From positions 2,875,735-2,939,734 of the forward strand of contig NZ_CM001489.1 in the NCBI RefSeq assembly GCF_000262465.1: a stretch of 64,000 nucleotides of DNA, given 5' to 3'. The notes below the pieces were generated by a model. That model was given only the letters and a program-made list of their open reading frames with translations. It had not been told where the DNA came from and searched no databases. A program made the translations under genes and the position numbers. The stretch comes from Frankia sp. QA3. Lineage in GTDB: Bacteria > Actinomycetota > Actinomycetes > Frankiales > Frankiaceae. Positions 33,783 to 42,410 of the stretch are shown here, one piece after another. The stretch's first letter is position 1. Every line of letters starts with the position of its first letter.

Positions 33783-35934
33783 CCTCGAGCTTTGCGATGT
33801 CGACCGCGCGGATGGCACCCACCACGCCCCGGACCCCGGGCGCACGGACACCCTGCCCCAGGGCGCGCCCGCCGGGGAACCCGCGCCTGCGTCCGAGCCC
33901 ACGCCTGCGTCCACGCCCGAGAACGGGCTGCGGGAGACGGTTCGGCGGGCCGCCGAGCATCTGCTCTCCCTACAGGACCCCAGCGGATGGTGGAAGTTCG
34001 ACCTGGAGACCAATCCGACGATGGACGCCGAGGACCTCCTCCTGCGGGAGTACCTCGGCATCCGTACCGCCGCGCAGACCGAGGCCACCGCGAAGCACAT
34101 TCGCTCCCGGCGCCTCGACGACGGTTCCTGGCCGACCTATTTCGGCGGTCCCGGGGAGCTGTCCACCACGGTCGAGTGCTACATCGCCCTGCGGCTCGCC
34201 GGTGACCCCGTCGACGGCGAGCTGCTGCGGCGCAGCGCCGCGTGGATCCGCGAGCGCGGTGGCATCCCGGCGACCAGGGTGTTCACCCGGATCTGGTTGG
34301 CGCTGTTCGGTTGGTGGCGCTGGGAGGAGCTGCCGGTCCTGCCGCCCGAGATCATGTTCCTTCCCCCCCGGGCGCCGCTGAGCATCTACTCGTTCGCCTC
34401 CTGGGCCCGCCAGACCATCGTCCCCCTGACGATCGTCTCGGCGGCGCGCCCCCAGCGGCCGGCGCCGTTCGACCTGGACGAGCTGCGCGCCGGTGAGGTC
34501 CCCGACGCCCCCGGCAGCGGCCCTCGGGGACTGCACGGCGCGATCCGGCTCCTGGGACGCGACCGGCCGAGCGCGCCGAAGACCTTCTTCCGGGGGCTCG
34601 ACGCGGCGCTGCACCGCTACCACCGGCACCCGATCGGGCCGCTGCGCCGGCATGCCCTGCGCACCGCGGAACGCTGGATCATCGCCCGGCAGGAGGCGGA
34701 CGGCTGCTTCGGCGGGATCCAACCGCCCGCCGTCTACTCGATCATCGCGCTGCGCCTGCTCGGCTACGACCTAGACCATCCGGTCCTCGCCGCCGCGCTG
34801 CGCTCGCTCGATGCCTACACGCTGCACCGCGACGACGGCTCACGCATGGTCGAGGCCTCCCAGTCACCGATCTGGGACACGGCGCTGGCCGTCCTCGCTC
34901 TGGCCGACGCCGGGGTCGACGCCGACCTCGACGTGCCGCCCCCGCTGCCCACCCAGCGTGGCGCGACCGGCGCTGCCGCGCAGGCCGCGACGGTTCCGAC
35001 GGCGCTGGGACGCGCCGCCGACTGGCTGCTCGGCCAGGAGATCCAGCACCGCAGGGGCGACTGGGCCGTCGCCCACCCGACGGTCGCGCCGGGCGGATGG
35101 GCCTTCGAGTTCGACAACGACACCTACCCCGACACCGATGACACCGCCGAGGTCGTCCTGGCGCTGCACCGGCTGAACCGGCTGCATCGGCTGCGCCACC
35201 CGGCGGACGAGGCGGTCAAAGCCTCCCTCGAACGGTCGACTACCTGGCTATTCGCCCTGCAGTCCCGCGACGGCGGGTGGGGGGCCTACGACTCCGACAA
35301 CGACAGCGCCCTCGTCTACCAGATTCCGTTCGCGGACTTCGGCGCCCTCACCGACCCGTCGTCCGCCGACGTCACCGCGCACGTCGTCGAACTGCTCTGC
35401 GAGACGGGACGGATCCGCGACCCGCGCACCCTGCGCGGCGTCGACTGGCTGCTGCGCAACCAGGAGGCCGACGGATCCTGGTACGGCCGGTGGGGCGTCA
35501 ACTACGTCTACGGCACCGGCTCGGTCCTGCCCGCCCTGCAGGCGGCGGGACTCCCGCCGACCCACCCGGCCCTGCGCGCGGGCGCGCAGTGGCTGCTGTC
35601 GCGGCAGAACCCCGACGGCGGCTGGGGCGAGGACATCCGCTCCTACACCGACCCGGCCTGGTCCGGCCGTGGGATCTCCACGCCCTCGCAGACGGCCTGG
35701 GCGATGCTCGGCCTGCTCGCCGCCGACCACGAGGACTGCCACGCCGACGCCCTCGCCGGCGCCGCCCGCTGGCTCACCGAGCAGCAGCGGCCGGACGGCG
35801 GCTGGGACGAGCAGATGTTCACCGGCACCGGCTTCCCGGGCTTCTTCTACCTCAACTACCACGGCTACCGGCTGGTGTGGCCCGTCATGGCTCTCGGCCG
35901 CTACCTGCACAGCCGGCAGCATCCGTCCGGCTGA
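33775..35934 (+). CDS. shc: Squalene-hopene cyclase
   Basis: Membrane-associated triterpene cyclase converting squalene to hopene or hopanol, the core of bacterial hopanoids. The 719-residue protein has the catalytic motif DTDDTA near residue 453, several QW repeats (QSRDGGWGAYDSD, QNPDGGWGED, QQRPDGGWDEQ) and the typical ends GWWKFDLETNPTMDAEDLL and GTGFPGFFYLNYHGYRLVWP. It is longer than the usual 630-680 residues because of a Pro/Ala-rich N-terminal leader of about 45 residues. The GTG start lies within the end of the TetR gene. No squalene synthase genes are near, so precursor supply is encoded elsewhere. Confidence 0.97.
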   Translation: MPDLELCDVDRADGTHHAPDPGRTDTLPQGAPAGEPAPASEPTPASTPENGLRETVRRAAEHLLSLQDPSGWWKFDLETNPTMDAEDLLLREYLGIRTAAQTEATAKHIRSRRLDDGSWPTYFGGPGELSTTVECYIALRLAGDPVDGELLRRSAAWIRERGGIPATRVFTRIWLALFGWWRWEELPVLPPEIMFLPPRAPLSIYSFASWARQTIVPLTIVSAARPQRPAPFDLDELRAGEVPDAPGSGPRGLHGAIRLLGRDRPSAPKTFFRGLDAALHRYHRHPIGPLRRHALRTAERWIIARQEADGCFGGIQPPAVYSIIALRLLGYDLDHPVLAAALRSLDAYTLHRDDGSRMVEASQSPIWDTALAVLALADAGVDADLDVPPPLPTQRGATGAAAQAATVPTALGRAADWLLGQEIQHRRGDWAVAHPTVAPGGWAFEFDNDTYPDTDDTAEVVLALHRLNRLHRLRHPADEAVKASLERSTTWLFALQSRDGGWGAYDSDNDSALVYQIPFADFGALTDPSSADVTAHVVELLCETGRIRDPRTLRGVDWLLRNQEADGSWYGRWGVNYVYGTGSVLPALQAAGLPPTHPALRAGAQWLLSRQNPDGGWGEDIRSYTDPAWSGRGISTPSQTAWAMLGLLAADHEDCHADALAGAARWLTEQQRPDGGWDEQMFTGTGFPGFFYLNYHGYRLVWPVMALGRYLHSRQHPSG

Positions 35935-36063
35935 ACCGGATCGCCGGGCGGCCGTCTCCGCACACCCTGCGCAATCATCACTGAATGTATACGCCTGCTT
36001 ACGGCCAGATGCTCCGGGTACGACGAAACCCGACAGCAGTTGCTGGTAGGCGGGTGAACAGTC

Positions 36064-37788
36064 ATGCCCCAGGAGGCGGAGCCGGATCTCATCGAGATTC
36101 TGGACATCGCGGTCGTCGAGGCGACCGTGCGGGATCACCGCATCCGCCGGGCCAACACGGCCGCCTGCGCCCTGTTCGGCCGCCCCGAGGCGGAGGTCGT
36201 CGGCCTGGACTGGGAGAAGATCACCGCCCCGGAGGACCATGCCCGCCTGCACGCGCAGATCCGCTTCCGCCAGGCCAGCGGCCGACGCCGGGAACGGATG
36301 ATGGTCCGTCTGCTGCAGCCGGACGGCGACCTGCGGCACGCCCTGGCCACCATCGTGCTGCGCGCCGATCCTGACGGCGAGGAGTACTTCGTCGTCCATC
36401 TCCAGGACGTGTCCGAGGAGATCGCCGCCCAGGACCGGCTGCGGCTCATCGTGGAGAACACGCCGGTGTCGATGTTCCTGGTCGACCGCAACGGGCGGGT
36501 CCTCGTCAGCGAGGGGACCGCCAGTCCGGAGGCCGCCGCCGGGCTGCTGGAGGCGCGGGCGTCGTCGATCTTCACGGCGTTCGCCTACCTGCCCCAGGCG
36601 ACGTCGCTCATGCGGCAGGCGCTCGACGGGCAGCGCGTCCACCAGGTCATCGAGGCGTTCGGCCGCCGCCTCGACGTGCATCTCGTGCCCATCCCGGGGC
36701 CCGGGGGCCGGGTGGCCTCCGTCGCCTCCGTGGCCAGCGACGTCACCGACCTGCACCTCGCGCTGGCCAGCCTGCGGGCCCGGTCCGCCGAGCAGGCGGT
36801 CGTCGCCGAGTTGGGCCGGCGCGCTCTGGAGGCGCGGGACCCGGCCGAGCTGTGGGAGCGGGCGGTGCGGGCATTGGCCGACCATCTTGGTGCCGACCTG
36901 GTGGAGGCTCACGGTCTGGACGCGAACGGGGAGCGGGCCGGCCTGCTCGCCCGCGAGGATCGACGCGGACCGCAGGAGCCTGACCGCCCCAGGACACGGA
37001 AGGATCCGACGCGGTCCCCCACCGCCTGCGTGACCGTGCCGATCGGACACCTCGGCAGGCCGCTGGCGGTGATCGAGCTGTGCCGGGCGCCGCTCGCCGA
37101 CGAGGAGCGCCAGTTCGTCCACTCGGTCGCCGCGGTGTTGGGTTCGGCGGCCCTGCGATTCCAGATGGAAAGCGAGATCCGTCACCGGTCGCTGCACGAC
37201 GGGCTCACCGGCCTGCCGAACCGCACCGCGCTGCTCGACCGCCTCAGCCGGGCGCTGCGCCGAGCCGACCACGACCACCGGCAGGTCGGAGTGCTGTTCG
37301 TCGACCTCGACGGCTTCAAGGCGATCAACGACGCCCTCGGCCACCAGGCCGGCGACGACCTGCTCCGGACCACCGCCACCCGGCTCTCACACGCCGTGCG
37401 GCCCGGTGACGTCGCGGGACGCCTCGCCGGCGACGAGTTCGCCGTCCTGTGCGAGAACGTCGACGGCACCGCCGACCTCGAGGCGATCGCCGACCGGGTG
37501 GTGACCGCTCTCGCGGTACCGGTCCGGCTGCTCGGCCGTCCCGTCACCCTGACCGGGAGCGTCGGACTGGCCCTGTCAAACCCGGACCTCTCCGACGCCG
37601 AGACCCTCCTGAACGCCGCCGACATCGCCATGTACACCGCCAAGCGCGACGGTCCCGGCCGGCGCCTGGCCTACGACACCACGATGCGCACCCGCCTGGC
37701 CGGCCAGTTCACCGACCCCGACGGCCGGTACCGCGCCGGCGTGGCTCCGCGCGGATCGCCCGGCTGCGGCAGACCTTGTCCGCGATGA
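36064..37788 (+). CDS. PAS-PAS-GAF-GGDEF diguanylate cyclase
   Basis: A 574-residue cytoplasmic signalling protein. Two PAS-like domains (about 10-125 and 125-240), a GAF-like region (about 250-370) and a C-terminal GGDEF domain (about 380-545) are visible. The active-site loop reads RLAGDEF near residue 454, so Ala replaces the first Gly; enzymes with AGDEF are often active. The inhibitory RxxD is RPGD. There are no membrane helices, unlike the larger cyclase at 11936-15943. It follows shc after 129 bp on the same strand but has its own likely promoter region. ATG start with CAGG upstream is weakly supported. Confidence 0.85.
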   Translation: MPQEAEPDLIEILDIAVVEATVRDHRIRRANTAACALFGRPEAEVVGLDWEKITAPEDHARLHAQIRFRQASGRRRERMMVRLLQPDGDLRHALATIVLRADPDGEEYFVVHLQDVSEEIAAQDRLRLIVENTPVSMFLVDRNGRVLVSEGTASPEAAAGLLEARASSIFTAFAYLPQATSLMRQALDGQRVHQVIEAFGRRLDVHLVPIPGPGGRVASVASVASDVTDLHLALASLRARSAEQAVVAELGRRALEARDPAELWERAVRALADHLGADLVEAHGLDANGERAGLLAREDRRGPQEPDRPRTRKDPTRSPTACVTVPIGHLGRPLAVIELCRAPLADEERQFVHSVAAVLGSAALRFQMESEIRHRSLHDGLTGLPNRTALLDRLSRALRRADHDHRQVGVLFVDLDGFKAINDALGHQAGDDLLRTTATRLSHAVRPGDVAGRLAGDEFAVLCENVDGTADLEAIADRVVTALAVPVRLLGRPVTLTGSVGLALSNPDLSDAETLLNAADIAMYTAKRDGPGRRLAYDTTMRTRLAGQFTDPDGRYRAGVAPRGSPGCGRPCPR

Positions 37789-37809
37789 CCCCTTGCCGGC
37801 CGCCGACCG

Positions 37810-37851
37810 CCCAACGCCGAACACCCAACGCCGAACACCCAACGCCGAACG
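37810..37851 (+). repeat. 14-bp tandem repeat, three copies
   Basis: The unit CCCAACGCCGAACA occurs three times head to tail (last base of the third copy differs). It lies between the diguanylate cyclase gene and the phosphoesterase remnant. Too short and without spacers, so not a CRISPR array. Confidence 0.85.
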
Positions 37852-37981
37852 CCGACCGCGCAGGGCGCTGGCCGCTCTCGAAGTGCTGGAGACGGCGCAG
37901 CGCCCATGGCGCTTTCCGCAGGCCGCGACGGTCGCCCGGAGCCCTGGTCGCTTCGTGGACCGCGATCGCGGGGAGCGCGGA

Positions 37982-38238
37982 TCAGAAGTTGACGCGCGCC
38001 CAGCTGAAGACGTCCGGGGCCGACGGGTCGATGCTGAGCTTGAGAGATGCGCGACGAGAGACACGGCCGGATCGGCGTTGATCTTGGCGATGTTCGCCGG
38101 GAAAGCGGCGATCTTGTCCGGGTCGTGAGGGAGGTCACCGATGACGGCGATCGTGGACGGGGCGTTCCCGGTGCCGGTCGGGGGCTTCGCGCTCGCCGCC
38201 ATCGACGTCGTCGCGGTCAGGACGCCCGCCGCGACCAT
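37982..38238 (-). pseudogene. Secreted metallophosphoesterase with large internal deletion
   Basis: ATG at 38238 starts a short export signal-like segment and the beginning of a calcineurin-type phosphoesterase (IAVIGDLPHDPDKIAAFPANIAKINADPAVSLVAHL). Directly after this, in a shifted frame, comes what looks like the C-terminal end of the same protein (LKLSIDPSAPDVFSWARVNF, stop at 37982-37984). The central catalytic body is missing, so an internal deletion of several hundred base pairs is inferred. Confidence 0.6.
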
Positions 38239-38585
38239 GGTGGGAACGATCCTTCAGTACCGAAACGGTTCGGCTTCTTCTTGGAAAAGGGCTGTGTAGG
38301 TCGCGCTTCGGGGTCGAGCCATCTCGAACCAATGGACCCGCTGTCCTTCTGCCGAGCCTCGGCAAGCTATCGGGCCAGCCGGAACGTATACAGAATGACG
38401 GGTGAACGTCTCCGCACGGCCAGCGCAACGCGGTACGCACCCACTCGGAAAACCCCGTGGTCCCGACACCGCCGTCGGCCGCGGGTTCGGCGGCGGTCAC
38501 AGATTGTGCGATGCCCGTCAGGATAGATGACGACCGGCGTCGGGGCTGGCGTCCAGCAGCGGCCCCGCGAAGGTGGAGTGCCGGG
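38239..38585. other. Intergenic region, about 350 bp
   Basis: No recognisable gene. It should contain the promoter of the phosphoesterase remnant; no other structure seen. Confidence 0.45.
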
Positions 38586-39149
38586 TCAGGTGACGAGCAG
38601 GCCGCCGTCGACGAACAGGTCGTGCGCGTTGACGCCGGTATTGCGGAGCAGAGATTCCGTGGCGTCGACGACTTCGGCCACCGTGACGAGTCGTCCGATG
38701 GGAGTGCGGAGCACGTGCGGGTGATGAGGTGTGTCACGCCATTTCGGACTGTCGCCGACCACGCCCGGATGGACAGCGTTGACGCGGTGCGGCGCGATCT
38801 CGACGGCGAGGGTCTTGACGAGGCCGCTGATTCCGCCGTTAGAAGCTGTCACGAACGTGGAGCCAGGATAGGGGCGTTCCTTCTCGCGGAGGCTGTTCGC
38901 GCCCTGCTCGACGCCGGTGATAACGAGGTCGTCGACGCCGGGGACGTCGGCAAGGTCGGCGGCGATGGCGTCCGGCTGGGACAGGTCCACGGACAGTCCA
39001 CGTGCTGTGGGGCCGATCCGGCGGGCAACGGCGTCCGCACGCGCCTGGTCGCGGCTCGTGACGATGACCTCATCGACCCGGTCGGCCAGGCGTACGGCGA
39101 TGGCCTGCCCCAGTCCGCCGCTTCCACCGATGATCACGGAGGTGGTCAT
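38586..39149 (-). CDS. Short-chain dehydrogenase with probable internal deletion
   Basis: A 187-residue Rossmann protein: N-terminal cofactor motif GGSGGLGQAIA, the NNAG-position segment DDLVITGVEQGANSLRE, and a C-terminal part (VNAVHPGVVGDSPKW; LFVDGGLLVT). Family members are about 45 residues longer between GANSLRE and ERPYPGST, where helix 4 and the following strand lie. At the catalytic helix it reads TASNGGISGLVK, lacking the usual Tyr of YxxxK. The frame is intact, so it could be translated, but activity is doubtful. The ATG at 39149 has GGAGG eight bases upstream. Same-strand neighbours are the HD-domain protein and an alcohol dehydrogenase. Confidence 0.72.
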   Translation of the reverse strand: MTTSVIIGGSGGLGQAIAVRLADRVDEVIVTSRDQARADAVARRIGPTARGLSVDLSQPDAIAADLADVPGVDDLVITGVEQGANSLREKERPYPGSTFVTASNGGISGLVKTLAVEIAPHRVNAVHPGVVGDSPKWRDTPHHPHVLRTPIGRLVTVAEVVDATESLLRNTGVNAHDLFVDGGLLVT

Positions 39150-39179
39150 CGTCTTGCCCTCCAACGGAGAAATCACCCG

Positions 39180-39827
39180 CTACTCGGGCCACGGGGAGTC
39201 GAGGATGGTGTCGACGAAGTCGCGGCGGCGGAAGCCGGGCAGGTAGTGCGCGAGGACATCCGCCTTGACGTTGCCGAAGGTGGTGTCCGGTCTGGGCGCG
39301 ATGCCGTCGGTGAAGGCCCGCAGGATGCGGCGTTTGAAGTCCGGCCGGGGGTGCAGCTCGGTGATCGCGTCCCGATCGGCGTCGCTGACGTCGTGGTAGC
39401 CGATCCCGAGCACGTCGTATTCCACCCCGGCGGTGAGCAGGGCGATCTCGGGCTCCATGAACTCCGGGATGCCTGGGGTGGTGTGCAGGGCGATGGCCGT
39501 CCACACCCGTCGGATGCTGTCCTCGGGCATCCCGTGCCCGTGCAGGAAGCGGCGTGCCTCGTCGGCGCTGTCCACCTCGAAACGCCGGCCGCTGCGGCGG
39601 AACCGCTCGTTGAGGCCGAGATCATGGAACATCGCCGCGACGTAGAGCAGCTCGGGGTCGAAGCTCAGCCCACGATGGCGGCCCTGCAGGCCGGCGAAGC
39701 AGTAGACCCGCCGCGAGTGGTGGTAGATCAGGTCGTCGGTCGCGTCGCGTACCAGTTCGGTGGCCTGCGCGGCCAGGCTCGTGTCCGGTACCGGGACGCC
39801 GGCGAGCGACACCGTGCTGCTGGTCAT
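39180..39827 (-). CDS. HD-domain hydrolase (cyanamide hydratase-like)
   Basis: A 215-residue HD-superfamily protein. The metal-binding residues are visible as His in HHSRRVYCFAG, the HD pair in AAMFHDLGL, and a later His in ALHTTPG. The overall pattern resembles the cyanamide hydratase/DUF-type HD proteins that hydrolyse or hydrate small molecules, rather than nucleotide phosphohydrolases. ATG start. It sits 30 bp upstream of the SDR gene and 154 bp downstream of the alcohol dehydrogenase on the same strand, so a three-gene transcript is likely. Substrate unknown. Confidence 0.82.
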   Translation of the reverse strand: MTSSTVSLAGVPVPDTSLAAQATELVRDATDDLIYHHSRRVYCFAGLQGRHRGLSFDPELLYVAAMFHDLGLNERFRRSGRRFEVDSADEARRFLHGHGMPEDSIRRVWTAIALHTTPGIPEFMEPEIALLTAGVEYDVLGIGYHDVSDADRDAITELHPRPDFKRRILRAFTDGIAPRPDTTFGNVKADVLAHYLPGFRRRDFVDTILDSPWPE

Positions 39828-39981
39828 GATGACTCCCTACGTCAGCAGCTGATCCGTCGTCGGCCGGCCACGACGACACACGCCGATGGACGTACCCAGT
39901 GCCACGACCGGGGGAACGGCCGGGGGCATGGTCGACGACCGCCGGGGCGTGAGCGGCGTCGACCTCTCCCACACTGCCGGG

Positions 39982-41037
39982 TCAGGACGTCGCGTCCGCC
40001 ATGACGATGACGGCACGGCCGAAGATCTTGCCGGCTTCGAGGTCGTCGAAGGCCTGCAGGCCGTCGTCGAAGCTGTAACGGTGCAGGTCGGCGGTGATCC
40101 GGCCGGTCCGGGCCAGCGCCACCAGGTCGTGGAGATCCTGGTGGGTCCCGCTGTAGGGGCGGGTGAGCGACGCGCCCCACGGCAGTGAGACCGACGTCTG
40201 GGAGGTCTCGAACGAGAAGACCCCGTCGCTGAGCCCGGGTACGCGGATGGCGCCGTAGGGCGCGACGATGGCGCCCGACAGCGCGAGGGTCTGATTGTTG
40301 CCGACCAGATCCAGGACGACGTCGGCACCGTAGCCATCGGTGACCGCCAGGACCTTCGCGGCGACCTCTGGATCGTCGGAGCGAAGAGCGTGGTCGACCT
40401 TTTCCCGGACGGCGGCGAGTGAGGCGTCCCTGATGTCCAGGGCGATGATCTGCGCCCCGCTGAGTTCCCGGAGGAGCTCGACCGCGAACTGCCCGAGGCC
40501 GCCGATCCCGATGACCACGGCCGTGGAACCCGGCCGGAGCAGGTCCCGGGTGGCGTTGATGGAGTGGTAAGGCACAAGGCCCGCATCGGCGAGCACGGCC
40601 GCGAAGGCGGGGTCGAGCCCGTCGGCCGGGACCAGGGCGGAAGCATTCACGGCAACGTAGTCGGCCATTCCACCGTTCACGGAGACCCCGGGCGTCGGGG
40701 CGGGATGAAGCCGGTTCCCGGTGTTGCGGCAGGCGTTCTCCTGGCCGGCGACACACAGCCGGCACACACCACAGGACCATACCGGGTGCACGATCACCTG
40801 GGAGCCCGGGGAAAAATACGGGACGTCGCCGGCGATGTCGACGATCTCGCCGGCGATCTCGTGACCCAGGATCGTCCCGTCGGGAATCATCTGTTCAGCC
40901 GAGCTGCGGATGTGGATGTCGGTCTGACACACACCGGCAGCCGTGACCTTGACGAGGGCCTGGCCAGCACCGATGGTGGGCTTCGAGACCTCCGTCCGGC
41001 GGACGTCCCGCACCCCTGCGAACTGTATAGCGCGCAC
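39982..41037 (-). CDS. Zinc-dependent alcohol dehydrogenase
   Basis: A 351-residue medium-chain dehydrogenase. Catalytic zinc ligands are Cys near 37 (GVCQTD), the GHEIAGE His-Glu pair near 59-60 and a later acidic residue; the structural zinc site is the four-Cys cluster CGVCRLCVAGQENAC. The NAD(P) motif is GIGGLGQFA. It oxidises an alcohol or reduces an aldehyde; substrate not predictable. The GTG at 41037 follows AGGGAG at good spacing. It appears to head a minus-strand transcript with the HD and SDR genes. Confidence 0.9.
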   Translation of the reverse strand: MRAIQFAGVRDVRRTEVSKPTIGAGQALVKVTAAGVCQTDIHIRSSAEQMIPDGTILGHEIAGEIVDIAGDVPYFSPGSQVIVHPVWSCGVCRLCVAGQENACRNTGNRLHPAPTPGVSVNGGMADYVAVNASALVPADGLDPAFAAVLADAGLVPYHSINATRDLLRPGSTAVVIGIGGLGQFAVELLRELSGAQIIALDIRDASLAAVREKVDHALRSDDPEVAAKVLAVTDGYGADVVLDLVGNNQTLALSGAIVAPYGAIRVPGLSDGVFSFETSQTSVSLPWGASLTRPYSGTHQDLHDLVALARTGRITADLHRYSFDDGLQAFDDLEAGKIFGRAVIVMADATS

Positions 41038-41488
41038 GTAATTCTCCCTGATATATTTCTGCCGCTCTTTCGGACCGGTCGCACGAACGCCGGGAAAACG
41101 AGCCGATACATTGATTCTGGGCAGTCAGGACGACTGTACCGCTTTCGCCGCGTCGTCCGCGACCGGGAGGCGGACGTTCGAGCGGCTCGGTTTTAGTCAC
41201 AGGGGAGATCGCGCATGTGACGACGCGAGGGCTGACTCGTCATCGCCGGTCGGGCCTCAGCGTGTCGAGCACGGAACCGTGCCACGCGTCCGAGCGCCGA
41301 CCCGACCCGACCCGACGATCATGGTGTTCCGCGGAGCCGTGCCTTGCCGCCCGGCACGACCTCAACTCCGACGATCATGGTGTGTCCCCACCGCCACGCC
41401 TCGACGATTCGGATCAGTGGGCAGGTGCCCACCAGGCAGTCCTGCCGGGCCCCGCCGAGAGCAGGAGGAGGGGACCAGGCCGACCGGG

Positions 41489-41600
41489 GTGGCCCTGCGC
41501 GACGTGCGCGAGCAGCTGTTCGACGCCGCCGAGCCCGCCGCAGGCCGAGGCCGTCCACAAGGTCGTGACCACGGTCATCGCCGGTGCCGCGCGTCATTCG
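41489..41600 (+). pseudogene. Possible TetR-family remnant
   Basis: GTG at 41489, preceded by a GGAGGAGG stretch, opens VALRDVREQLFDAAE, the kind of first helix seen in TetR repressors. The helix-turn-helix does not follow; a shifted frame gives AVHKVVTTVIAGA, which could be the last helix. It looks like a TetR gene with most of its body deleted. Weak evidence. Confidence 0.3.
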
Positions 41601-41667
41601 ATCGATGACGAATCCCGATCGGTGCGATCGCGGATAGGCGTTGGACAGCACAACAATTTCCCATCAT

Positions 41668-41685
41668 CCTGACAAACATGTCAGG
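41668..41685. promoter_or_regulatory. 18-bp inverted repeat
   Basis: CCTGACA-AACA-TGTCAGG, two perfect 7-base arms. It looks like an operator for a TetR or GntR-type dimer. It lies just beyond the TetR-like remnant and about 730 bp before the LLM/ABC operon; its target is unclear. Confidence 0.45.
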
Positions 41686-42410
41686 GAATCTGGGTGGGAA
41701 CGCGGGCGGGCTGGTTCCAGTGCGTGCCCGCCGCCCGGCGCGCATGACCGCCCCGCCGCGGATGCTGACCCGCCGGCGATTCGTCGATTTCGGAATCCTC
41801 GCCTCCGCCTGCTGTCGCCCACGCTGAGTGATCCGCCTTTCACACCCGCCGGTCCCGCCGCCCATCGGTCCCGCCAGCCCGCGGTACCGCCGCTCCTTGC
41901 CGGTCCCGGCCTGCACACCCACCGCGCCTTCGATGACACCGTCTCCCCGTACCCGGACGGTGCCTGACCCTGTACCAGGCGTCGGAGCTCGCCGGACGGA
42001 CCTCTGCGGCACCGCCCTGACCGGGCGAGCGGACTGATCCACGGCAGACCCGACTCCGTGGCGGACCGGTCCCGGCGCTCCCTCGGGCGCGACGCCGCGG
42101 CGAAGGCGGGGCCCGGCGGGCGGCGTACGCCGACCTCGGGCCCGGTCGCTCCGACAGCACAGCATCGAGATCCCGCACGGGAAAGCCTCCCGCGGGCCGA
42201 CGACGGCCGGCCGCCCACGTGGCCCGCCGCGGCATGACCCCACCGCCACGACGACCCGCGACGCCACCCCGGACGGGCCGTCCCGACCCGTGTGCCCCGA
42301 AGCGACCACCAGGACGAACCACCAGGACGAACCACGACAACGACCCCCGGGGACGGCCGCGCCCCGGCACCGGCCCGACCGCGTACGACAGCTTCGAAAG
42401 GACTGGCGCC

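Larger units (their letters stand above)
41038..42410. other. Long intergenic region, about 1.4 kb
   Basis: No intact gene. It contains a possible TetR remnant near 41489, a 15-base sequence (CGACGATCATGGTGT) present twice near 41315 and 41370, and a palindrome at 41668-41685. The part 41690-42400 is very G+C-rich with long accidental open frames but no family sequence. Confidence 0.5.

Noticed and set aside
35248-37344. A 698-codon minus-strand frame opposite shc and the second diguanylate cyclase
   Set aside because: It covers the opposite strand of two well-supported genes and shows only compositional sequence.
37810-37851. Short tandem repeats considered as a CRISPR array
   Set aside because: Units of 14 bp abut without spacers, and no cas genes are present; the same holds for 63524-63567 and 46907-46978.
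38047-38526. Open frames in the gap around 38239-38585
   Set aside because: No family sequence, no ribosome site, and they overlap the phosphoesterase remnant.
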